DNA of 64,000 nucleotides, taken from NCBI GenBank assembly GCA_916610825.1, contig OU744453.1:12047826-12111825 (forward strand), in the 5' to 3' direction. Origin of the DNA: Haliclystus octoradiatus. Lineage: Eukaryota > Cnidaria > Staurozoa > Stauromedusae > Haliclystidae. Each line of letters begins with the position of its first letter. Positions within the stretch are counted from its first letter, which is position 1. Under the pieces are notes generated by a model. The model worked only from the letters and a program-made list of their open reading frames with translations. It did not search any database and was not told where the DNA came from. Below, in pieces: positions 1-9,064 of this stretch. The position numbers were made by a program, and so were the translations under genes.

Positions 1-513
1 CTCCACTGAAAACAGCAAGGTTTAGTGCAGCGAATATATACACAATTGTATTCGCTTGCCATTTTACGTGCCAGTATTTTAATAGGGTAAGGCAAAGTTA
101 TTTCGAAATCTTTTACGTTCGAAGGACGCATTAGCATAACACGGGCTTATACTTGACCATCAGACTGTATCGCTGTAGAGCCATGATCATTCTTTGTAAC
201 CGTTAGGGGCCATTAGTAAAGACTCGTTGAGAATCGATTCTAGGGGCTTGTGGTCGGTTTGGACTAGAATATCATTTTACTGCAAATTTATTGGTCGAAT
301 TTTGAGCAAGCAAAGGCAACGGCCATACATTCTAATTCAATAGGTGCGTATCGTGTTTCAGCAGGAGTGAGGGATCTTGATGCAAACGATACTGGTCTTC
401 CATCTTGTAGCAAAACCGCACCGAGACCGGAAATGCTAGCATCGCATTGAATGGAGAGTTCTTTTTTTACATCAAAGTATTGGAGCAGGCAGTCTTGGCT
501 AATACTGTAATAG

Positions 514-1161
514 CTACGATTTGAGTGAAGGCATTCTGCTCAGCACTGCCAAAAATAATTCCTGATTCGGTTTTTTCTCTATCAAACATCGCAATGGTGC
601 ACTGATTTTGCTGAGGTTATATAAAAACTTCCCAATGCAATTGACCAGGCCCAGGAACCGTCGCATCGATGTGTTGTCTGAGAGTTCGGCCATATCCATA
701 ATAGTGCGAACTTTCTCTGGGTCGGGTCGAATTCCATCTTTTCTAATATGATGACCAATGTATCGTAGTTCAGTCAATCCCAAGACAGAGTTTAGAAGCA
801 GTTCAATGCATTTTGGTTTGGTCATTTCCAGCAGTTTCGTTAGGTTTAGATCATGATCATGGTCTTTTCGTGCATCGTCCATTGTGTCTCCACAGCCACA
901 TACCAAAATGTAATCAGCGACAACCTGGATGCCTTCTAAGTCACGCAGAAGATCAGCAAGGCGACGTTGAAATTCTTCAGGTGCAGAGCAAATCCCGAAT
1001 GTCATTCGCATCCAACGATATTTTCCATCAGGTGTCCAAAATGTTGTCAGATAGCTGCTTGATTCACTCGATTTTACATGTAGAAACCCATCTTCTGCAT
1101 GAGGAGAGAAATTTTTTTTTGCATTACTGAGATTTGATAGTACGTCATCAATTGTTTGCAT
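514..1161 (-). pseudogene. Reverse transcriptase fragment (Ty3/Gypsy)
   Basis: The translated frame contains the RT palm stretch RMTFGICSAPEEFQRRL and, downstream, the thumb/connection region ending in RRFLGLVNCIGKFLYNLS, both typical of Ty3/Gypsy polymerases. The catalytic Y/F-x-D-D box is altered (reads VADYILVCG), so the enzyme would be dead. Continuing leftward on the minus strand in other frames is the RNase H region. Confidence 0.8.
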
Positions 1162-1437
1162 TTCATAGTGGTTTATTTTAATAACTTTGTTTAGATCTTT
1201 CGGATTCTATGTGATATTCTCCTGGGAAACTTCCTACTTCAGTGAAAACCTCGTTGTATTTCTTTAATAGTTCTTCTTTTTCTATGTGCGTAGTCTTTGA
1301 GTCAGTATTGCTTGCTCCCATTACATTCACACATTCGCCGACTCTTATTAACCCAAGTGTTGTACACATCTCCAAAAACAATAGTCTTGTCCGTCCAAGA
1401 TCCACAACTTCAAATGTGATCGTGTCTGGTATTGTTT

Positions 1438-1635
1438 TCACAATTGTGTGGCTTTCAGTGTTCCTTTTGAGATAGCTTTGCTGCCATTATACATAGTAAG
1501 AATCGTGCTGCTCTTTTTAAGCTTTGGTCTGACAAGCTTATCATGGTCTTTTAGGCATAGCAAATTCACAGCTGCTCCAGAGTTGTACTTTACTGGTAGG
1601 GGCACCTTGATTTCACCGTCAAGTGTAATGTGCAA
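1438..1635 (-). pseudogene. Retropepsin-like protease remnant (Ty3/Gypsy)
   Basis: This short minus-strand frame lies between Gag and reverse transcriptase, where the aspartic protease belongs. The expected catalytic D-T/S-G triad is replaced (reads NSGAAVNLL), so it would be inactive. Assignment rests on position and on the weak resemblance around this motif. The stretch 1441-1178 that follows is probably the protease-RT linker in another frame. Confidence 0.45.
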
Positions 1636-1713
1636 TTTTACAGTTTGCTCTTTACCATTATTTTTAACCTGGATAATGTTTCTATTTTGATCATCGCTGC
1701 TGTCGTCAAGATA

Positions 1714-2417
1714 TTAAACTGTCTGTGTTGACCGGCATGCAGCGGCATTATAATTGATTCTTTTGCATTCTTCACAGTACTTTCCATATGCAGGACAAGC
1801 TCGTGCTGTATGAGTGCCAGTGCAGAATTTGCAGTTAGTAATGGTCTTGACTTGCTTCATTTTAAGCTTCTGGTACTTTTCTGCTATTAAACTAATAGCA
1901 TGAACCTCTTCTGGCAATTTGGTCATATCCGCCTTGGTATCTTCATCTCGGCAACACATCTTCACAGCTTTTTCCAGTGTCAGCATTTCTGCCTCGAACA
2001 ATTTTCTTCGGGTCTTGTCATCTTCAAGGCCCATAGCCAAGGCTTGAAGAACCAGTTCATCTTTCATAAGATCCAATTGGCAACGTTGTGCTTGCTTTTG
2101 CAGTTCCGTTAAGTACTTATCAATAGTGCAGTCTTCTTGTTTCATTGTGAGGACCTTGTGGCGGGTCATGAAGATATTCACACGAGGTGCACAGAAATGA
2201 TCAAATTTCATCATTACTATTTTCATATATGTCGATCGTTACCTTTTGCTCCAATGAATCTTAGCAATATTGCAACCCGAACTGCAGATGGTGCATCTGT
2301 TTTCTCCACAGCAGTTAAGGATTGGGTAAGTTCCCTCTTGAAAGCTTTTCACTCATCCGGCAAAGATGAACCAGAAAGTGGATTTGGAACCAAAAATTCT
2401 ATTTCTCGCAGCGCCAT
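1714..2417 (-). pseudogene. Gag remnant with zinc knuckle (Ty3/Gypsy)
   Basis: The start codon is at 2417 on the minus strand. A stop interrupts the frame near 2,350, and a frame change follows before the long open stretch from 2226 to 1714. That stretch has the helical Lys/Glu/Leu-rich composition of a retroelement Gag and ends in a nucleic-acid-binding zinc knuckle (CKFCTGTHTARAC), followed by a second, degenerate Cys cluster (YCEECKRINYNAAAC). Gag would package element RNA. It is broken here. Confidence 0.7.
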
Positions 2418-2430
2418 GTTTTAAATTGTT

Positions 2431-3133
2431 CTATAATCTCAATATATATATAAAGTGTTTAATAAAGGACTAAGGATTGCGAAGATATAACAGGATTAAG
2501 TTTGTTCATTACTATAGCTTTTTCATCATAACCTCAAATCAATGCAAAGAGAGGCCGTCCTTATGGTTTAGCCTCATTATTCTATGAGGTAAACCATAGT
2601 AAAATATCTACATATTGAGTAGAATTGTACGTGGAATCTGCTAAATGGCATTTTGAAAATCCATTTCGAATATTAAAGCCTTTAATGGTTCATGTATACT
2701 GTAAGAAAATGTATAGTGGAAGGCAAAAATCCCGCAAAAATCTACCACTATTAAATCACAGTTGAAGCCAGAACGCACAGTGAACTGATTTCCGTGAGTT
2801 GAAATAATTATGTGAACTATCTATCTATGATGAATTTATTATTAGCCGCGGTAATGGTCCAAATAGATGCGGTAAATGGTTCTATCAGATGCGATAGAAT
2901 AACTTAATAGCTGCAATAAATTAGATGCGGTAAACATACTATTCAGATGCTGAAAAACTGAATAGGTAGGACTAATTAGATGATGTAAAATATCTTTTCA
3001 ACAGCGGAGATTTATCTGAATAGTTGCGACTGATTAGATGCGGTAAAGGGACTTTTTAGCTGCTGACACAATTATATCTCATTGGTCAAATGCATGTAGC
3101 ATTGTAAATAATGTACTTTGTTTTTCTTGTCAG
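2431..3133. repeat. Degenerate AGATGCGGTAAA-rich repeat block upstream of the methyltransferase exon
   Basis: No gene is visible. From about 2,840 to 3,070 the sequence keeps returning to variants of GATGCGGTAAA and AGCTGCGGTAAA at irregular spacing. An inverted relative lies at about 6,735-6,835, and a direct relative precedes the second methyltransferase copy (8,041-8,100). A foldback element with similar ends is at 7,489-7,865. This looks like one repeat family that has spread locally. Confidence 0.55.
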
Positions 3134-3806
3134 ATTTCCTAGATTTAATAAATATACTGAGCTCTCTCATAACACTGCCCTGTCTGCGGTTGGTTGCCTT
3201 GACGATATTATTCGACTGACACCAGGATTTGCCTCTGATTTGGAATCTGGGAGAAGTTTAATTGAGCTAGGTGGTAACACTGGCCATTTGGTACAGAAAA
3301 TAGCACAAATGTTCCCAAAGAGCACTTTTGTTGGTTCTGACATTTCAGCTGATGCAATCCAATGTGCCAGTGAACGGAGTAATGCAATCGGCATACCAAA
3401 TTTAAGTTATCTGGTACTTGATGCTGCTAAAATGCTATCTATCGCTGATAGTGCATACGACAATGTGATTGTATTTGACGTGATTCATGATCTTGCATAT
3501 CCTGAAGAAGCACTCTGCGAAATCAATCGAATCCTTAAACCTGGTGGAAGGTTTATTATGTGTGATGTGTATGCGCATTCGTCTCCAGTGGATAACATTG
3601 AACTAGAACTAGCATCACCTAATCTATTCTCAAGCCTAGTGTATTGTATGCCTGTCTCTTTGAATGCTGAAGGCGGGAAAGGCCTCGGATCACACTGGGG
3701 AATCGAGGCTCAAGAAAGTTATGTCAGTGCTGCAGGATTTACAAATATCAAAGTTTGTCGGTTAAACATACTCAATTCTTTACTTGTTTGTAATAAACCT
3801 AATTAG
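3134..3806 (+). CDS. Class I SAM-dependent methyltransferase, last exon
   Basis: The open frame runs from an excellent splice acceptor (TTTGTTTTTCTTGTCAG ending at 3133) to a stop at 3804-3806. It encodes a Rossmann-type methyltransferase domain: glycine-rich SAM loop LIELGGNTGH, acidic loop GSDIS, then a helix-strand pattern with CEINRILKPGGRFIMCDVYA and a C-terminal GSHWGIEAQESYVSAAGF. This layout matches the family of microbial-type methyltransferases that carry an N-terminal winged-helix domain. That N-terminal part is missing here and would need upstream exons, none of which I could find before 3134. The in-frame ATG at 3111 lies in the presumed intron. Substrate unknown. It may be a gene whose 5' exons are outside the window, or a stranded exon. 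Confidence 0.7.
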
Positions 3807-5174
3807 CTTCCAGCACAAATATAAATTATGTAGTTGCCATAATATCATCACTAACTATTCTGATAATTATATTTATTCAAACTATAATCTATTTTCAAGT
3901 CAACCTTTTGTAAATCTTAAAGAGGAAGTTTTTAATTGCTAAATAAGTTTATGGAAACTAATCAATCATAGGTGTACAAAATGTGTAAGGGTTCTGTATC
4001 TTTCTAGATTGTGGTTTGTTTGGGAAAACTGATTTTTTCTTTAAAGAATAGTGAATGTTATGCTATAGCTCATCTAAAATCCCAAGCTGCAATGATGCAC
4101 TGGGATAAAAAGGCCCTTTTGTTGACAAATCACTCTTGTTTATTTTTTATTTTTTCATATTACATTTCTCAATTATCAATTGATCTTGCTTTGATTCATC
4201 ATTCCCAAGGTCCAACAATAGTGGGAATCATGTAATGCTATATCCGGGAAGGTTAGAAGGATTCAGAAAAAATTGATATTATTCTGATTTAAAGGTCAAA
4301 CCTCAACAAAAAATCCATAGGAAAATAAGTTAAAATGTTCTAGGATGCCACTAAGGTTAAATTTTTGACAGACACTGTTATTGCTAATGTTAGACAATAT
4401 TAAGTTGATGAACCGTTTATGACATTTTTGAACTGTCCATAGACTCCTTATAAATAGTCCATGAACAATTCATGAATAGATTTTTTGGACATTTAAAGTT
4501 CATGAATTGTTGTGGCTTTCTGATTCATATGCCTAACCTCGACAAAAATGAATAGAAAAAGTTGGAAATGTTTCAGGATTCAGGATGGCAAACGTTTTCG
4601 TCAGAACTGGGTCAAAGTAAGTTAGATGTGGAGTTCATTAGTTACATGGCCTTCTTTTCATGACCCTTTTCATGAAACGCTCATCAAAAAGCTAGGCCAT
4701 TTAGGGCCATTTAACGTTGATTGTTTTCACAAGAGTGGTATGATCCACTTAATACACGTGCTTACATATTGAGGTACTCAAGGAATATGACAAAGACCTT
4801 TCAGTTTCTTACTGACATTGTATGTTTACTTATTATTTGATCATGTGTTTTGAAACTTGTTGAAGTCAATTTGGATAGATAATAATATTTTATCTGCTCC
4901 TAATTGGGTATTGGTTTGCGTTTGCCATGAAGGAAAGTCATACCAGTTCAACTAAATATTTATTTCATGATGTTTTACACAACTGATATTTAAATATTAT
5001 GCACTGCTGCAAGAACTCCTGATAAACTTTCATAGGATGCCAGGTACGATGCTTAACTAGCTCGTTTTTGGGTCAGAATAAAGTTAGGTTTCAAATGAAT
5101 AAAAGAATAACAGTTACAAGATGATCTGGATCGCATATGGAGTGGGCTGAGATAAATCAATTGACTATGGCTAA
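3807..5174. other. Gene-free stretch
   Basis: AT-rich sequence with no coding signal that I trust; short frames here lack any family features. A small inverted repeat (AACAATTCATGAA with TTCATGAATTGTT) lies around 4,466-4,512. Otherwise I see nothing. Confidence 0.5.
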
Positions 5175-5674
5175 TTGGCTATACATAAATGCAAAGTATT
5201 ACATTTAGAATTAAATAATGACAAAAACAAATACTCTATGAACAACGTTGCATTAGAATCTGTATCAGAAATTAGAGACCTGGGAATTTTCATCACTCCT
5301 ACGCATGTTGATTTTAAATTGCATATTTTATCTGTTGTGAGAAGAGCTGGAATTCGGGTAAAAATTATTCATCGTGTTTTCCGCACCCGAGATTGTTCCT
5401 TTCAAAAACAGATGTTTGTTACTTTTGTACGTCCTGTTCTTGAGTATAGTTCGCAAGTTTGGTTACCATCACGAAAAAAGACATCGATACAATAGAAGGA
5501 ATTCAAAGAAAATTCACAAAGTGAATGATTTACTATATTGATCCTCAGTTAGAGCTAACATACAATCGACGTCTTGTTAATATAGACCTAGATAGCGTGG
5601 AGAAAAGAAGATTGGTTGCTGATCTGATTTTATATTTTAAAATAGTTAATGAATTTGTTGAAGGTGGTAATGAA

Positions 5675-5676
<2 letters not shown>
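5175..5676 (+). mobile_element. 3' fragment of a non-LTR retrotransposon (LINE) reverse transcriptase
   Basis: The frame from 5175 to 5495 reads like the C-terminal end of a Jockey/CR1-type LINE polymerase: KCKVLHLELNNDK, the EIRDLGIFI block, and FVRPVLEYSSQVWLPSRKK. The next part continues in another frame (IEGIQRKF, about 5,488-5,515, then NRRLVNIDLDSVEKRRLVADL from 5,564), so at least one frameshift separates them. The fragment has no upstream endonuclease or RT core, fitting the usual 5' truncation of LINE copies. It ends directly in a TA microsatellite. Confidence 0.7.
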
Positions 5677-5748
<72 letters not shown>

Positions 5749-5749
5749 G
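5677..5749. repeat. (TA)n followed by (ATA)n microsatellite
   Basis: A pure TA run (5,677-5,734) passes into about five ATA units. It abuts the 3' end of the LINE fragment, so it may have grown from a LINE tail. Confidence 0.95.
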
Positions 5750-5827
5750 TTGATTTAGTAAATAAATAAATTTATTTATTAAGAGCAAAACATCAATATA
5801 GTGCTCAATACCGGTAAGCAGAGCTGT

Positions 5828-5875
5828 ATAGATATAAAATAAGAAAAGAGTTCAGATATCTTTTCTTATTTTATA

Positions 5876-5911
<36 letters not shown>
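5828..5911. repeat. 22-bp perfect inverted repeat followed by (AT)n
   Basis: Left arm 5,828-5,849 (begins ATAGATATAAAATAAG) and right arm 5,859-5,880 are exact reverse complements separated by a 9-base loop, able to form a hairpin or cruciform. An AT dinucleotide run continues to 5,911. The function is unknown. Confidence 0.9.
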
Positions 5912-5912
<1 letters not shown>

Positions 5913-7488
5913 TCATACGGCAAAAACTGTAAATATTTTTAAAATTAAGCTAAATTCTGAAGACTTAACACATTATCTCAAATACACTTAATTAATTTTC
6001 AATTCTATATCTATAACCTATTATTCATTTTATATATAATTTGTAATCATTGTAAGCTCTGCTGTATAGCATTGAGCCCTATGTTCAATCGGTAAGACAG
6101 CAAAGACAACATAAGTACCTTGATATTACTAATTTGTAATCATAAATTTGAATACCATTTTCTGCATGTTAACCAACATGTTGTTTTGCGGAAATAAAAT
6201 TAATTCATTCAAATGAACCCTTTTGCTTGGTACAAGCAAAAATGAATTATAAGTTTCATTGAATTAAAAACTAGGAACGAATTTGCATGATGGTGCATGC
6301 ACATAAGCTGTGGATTCAGACCTATCATTGCAAAACACAGCCCTATTTACCAAATGGTACTACTACATTTAATTGTTCAACTTAATTGTACTAGCAAACA
6401 TGGTCTTACACTCCGAAGAACAGAACGAGATAAATTTTCTTATCTATCAAGCATACATTCATATTTACACCCAATATCATATTGACTTGAGAACTATGAC
6501 TAGATCCATCCATACTTCCTTTACCCAAACTGAAAATGGCTTCCGCTGGGATGAAATACTAATTCCACAACAAATTTCAAATAGATAATGATATATTGTC
6601 CATGTAATATGTGATGCATGATTGGAGAAATACCAGTATTCCAATTCGAATTGAACTGAAATTTTACTAAATATGGTACCAAAGATTTTAAAATTTAAGG
6701 TACTTTTAGTATGTCATTAGAGATATAATTATGCCCACAGCTAAAAAGTCCTTTTACAGCATCTAATCATTCGCAGCTATTCGGCTTAATCTCCGCAGCT
6801 ACAAATATATTTTACAGGATCTAATTATTCTTAATCGAAACCGACTAGGGTACTATTCGATGATCTGCATTCTGATTGGTTGCTCAATCGTTCACTATTT
6901 TCTCATGGTGAACGCTGCCAAGTTCTCTCGCAAATTCCAAAACGTAAACAAGCGATTCGCAAATGTTTTTGAATCAAAATTTTATACGAATTACGAGAGT
7001 AAATTATAATTTCCATCCCCGAGAAAACAAAACAAGTAACAAGTTGTTCAATGGTAAGCTATGCATATAAAACTTCATCTTATTTAACAATCTTCTCGCA
7101 AAAACTTTATTGCAGATATAAATTAGTCCGCTAGTCCGCTAAAGTTTATAAACAACAAACTTTTATATTACAAACTGCAAACATTTAAGTATTTTTAGAT
7201 ACTCAATAGCTACCTTCTCAAGTTTGCTAGTTTGTGGGGCTGTATTTGTAGCCAGTATTAATATCCAACGGTTTTGTTTTAAAAGTTAAATCTGAATCAA
7301 ATCAAATTAAAATTCATCCTCTAAATCACGACGCTGCAGTCGTCATGGATGCCTTTGATTGACGTTGTATTTAAAATTAATTATGCAGAAAGCGAATAAA
7401 TAGTTTGAATTTAATTTTGATATGTTTTGCTTGTACCACTAGTTGGTTTCCACTAAAACAATTAGACAGCTTCAACTGTGATTGACAT
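5912..7488. other. Gene-free stretch with inverted repeat-family copy
   Basis: No reliable gene. Around 6,735-6,835 lies an inverted copy of the AGATGCGGTAAA repeat block found upstream of the methyltransferase exon. A short motif near 6,075-6,110 (GAGCCCTATGTTCAATC) recurs in inverse form near 25,700 (with GAACACAGGGCTCAATG), so it belongs to a dispersed repeat. The rest is AT-rich and featureless to me. Confidence 0.5.
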
Positions 7489-7865
7489 TTTAGCTGCGAT
7501 TTATTAAAGATGCGGCTGTGAGACAATTTGCTGCGAAAATTACCCATCTAGATAACTTGACCACTATTAGACAGGTGACCATTATATAGAGGTAACTTAC
7601 TAGCTGTAGTTAATTATTTTAGATATTAATTTACGCTTAAGGCCAGTCTATAGTCTGACCAAAAAGAAAACCATATAGGTAACAACATAGGTGAGTTGAC
7701 ATTGGGCTGAGTGTATTGCTCATTCCATTGTAAAACTACTAAAAGTGCCAAACGACATGGAATTTACTCCGTTGCTAAAATGACTCTCCACCGCACAGCT
7801 AAATAGATCATTTTCGCAGCAAATTGTCTCATTGCCATTTCTTTGAAAAATCGCAGCTGAAAAGT
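7489..7865. mobile_element. Foldback (MITE-like) element with imperfect terminal inverted repeats
   Basis: The left end (about 7,489-7,541, with TTTAGCTGCGATTT and GAGACAATTTGCTGCGAAAA) is matched in reverse complement by the right end (about 7,810-7,865, with TTTTCGCAGCAAATTGTCTC and AAATCGCAGCTGAAAA). It is too short to encode a transposase, so it would be non-autonomous. Exact ends and target duplication could not be fixed. Confidence 0.6.
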
Positions 7866-7920
7866 CAAATAATAAAATTAAATGCGGTAAACATACTATT
7901 TTGATTCTGAAAAAGATATG

Positions 7921-8034
7921 AGCCCCCAAAGTTGCGTGTCCCAACTCTTATAAATAGATGGCATTGGTCCTATAAATACCTTTGAGTTTCATCTTACTTC
8001 GTATCCTTTATATAATTTGTGAGACTCTTTCGAT
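7921..8034. pseudogene. Stray fragment of tyrosinase gene A (exon 3 / intron 3 junction plus MITE end)
   Basis: Positions 7,986-8,034 match 12,707-12,755 with one difference that I see. That source segment is the last 37 bases of gene A exon 3 plus its splice donor. Positions 7,921-7,970 match 12,651-12,700, the right end of the MITE sitting in gene A intron 3. The small piece interrupts the repeat block upstream of the second methyltransferase copy, so it was copied here after the MITE had entered gene A. Confidence 0.75.
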
Positions 8035-8167
8035 GTGAAAGAGATTTAGCTGAATAGTTGCGACTGAGTAGCTGCGGTAAAGGGACTTTTTAGCTGCGGT
8101 CATAATTATATCTTATTGGGAAAATGCATATAGCATTGTAAATAGTGTACTTTGTTTTTCTTGTCAG

Positions 8168-8496
8168 ATTTCCTAGATTTAATAAATATACTGAGCTCTC
8201 TCCTAACACTGCCCTGTCTGCGGTTGGTTGCCTTGACGATATTATTCGACTGACACCAGGATTTGCCTCTGATTTGGAGTATGGGAGAAGTTTAATTGAG
8301 CTAGGTGGTAACACTGGCCATTTGGTACAGAAAATAGCACAAATGTTCCCAAAGAGCACTTTTGTTGGTTCTGACATTTCAGCTGATGCAATCCAATGTG
8401 CCAGTGAACGGAGTAATGCAATTGGCATACCAAATTTAAGTTATCAGGTACTTGATGCTGCTAAAATGCTATCAATCGCTGATAGTGCATACGACA
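8168..8496 (+). pseudogene. Truncated second copy of the methyltransferase exon
   Basis: Sequence 8,041-8,496 repeats 3,007-3,462 at a constant offset of 5,034 bases with only scattered differences, including the same splice acceptor ending at 8167. Homology stops abruptly after the codons for DSAYD, and a short unrelated tail leads to a stop at about 8,520. The C-terminal third of the methyltransferase domain is therefore missing and the copy should be non-functional. Its high identity to the first copy indicates a recent duplication. Confidence 0.85.
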
Positions 8497-9064
8497 TTAT
8501 TTTCCCTTTGAAATTTCTTTAAAATGCAACAACCATTATTCTTGTTTGAATTGGTAAAAATGGATCAATAAAATTGGGACTTATAAATAGCCTCCTGTCA
8601 ATGTGATCCTGCATCTGAAATGTATCCAAAGAGAGGCTATACATTCACTGGGTCAATATTTTTGTAATGAATAGTTGAAGTGACATCATAGTTTGTATTA
8701 TCTACTTTTAATTAAAGGCTATGATTGTTTCATGATAAACTGTACAATCGCGATCTACTTACTTAACTGGATAACTTTGTTACTATCACAATACATTTAC
8801 ACAACATTTATTAATACATTCCATCAACCGTCCGTATAAATGATAATTATTTGATATATCTATTATTCTAACATCGTATGTTCTACAAAATCTTTATTAC
8901 TGTCTATATTTATTCTCGATTCACAAAAGGTAATAATGTTAGCAACATAACCATGCGATAGAGCGTACTTCTATTATGCGCGTACGAGATCTCAATTCGT
9001 TTATGTTTTAATTTACATTGCGTATGAGTATTTAAATATACAATGTATAAATGATTATGTGTGT
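8497..9064. promoter_or_regulatory. Gene-free stretch; 3' flank of tyrosinase gene A with poly(A) signal
   Basis: No gene seen. On the minus strand, AATAAA hexamers (plus-strand TTTATT at 8,893-8,898 and 8,908-8,913) lie 150-170 bases past the stop of gene A and are the likely polyadenylation signals. Confidence 0.5.

Larger units (their letters stand above)
1..2417 (-). mobile_element. Decayed Ty3/Gypsy-type LTR retrotransposon, cut by the window edge
   Basis: On the minus strand, pieces appear in the order gag, zinc knuckle, protease, reverse transcriptase, RNase H, the usual order of a Ty3/Gypsy element. The pieces are in different frames and carry stops, so the copy cannot make a polyprotein. 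The RNase H part (about 500 to 1) includes recognisable stretches such as QCDASISGLGAVLLQDGRP and TDHKPLESI and runs off the left edge, so integrase and one LTR would lie outside. No LTR was found at the right end near 2,420. Superfamily assignment rests on motif order and RT/RNase H style; no clade is claimed. Confidence 0.8.

Noticed and set aside
3167-3399. Minus-strand frames opposite the methyltransferase
   Set aside because: Antisense shadows of a well-supported domain; they recur at 8,090-8,433 only because the exon is duplicated.
5525-5758. Frame ending in Ile-Tyr repeats
   Set aside because: The repeat part is the TA microsatellite; only its beginning is LINE-derived.
6050-6115. tRNA-like SINE head (GTTCAATC resembles a B box)
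   Set aside because: No A box at the right distance and no cloverleaf; it recurs as a dispersed repeat but cannot be called tRNA-derived.
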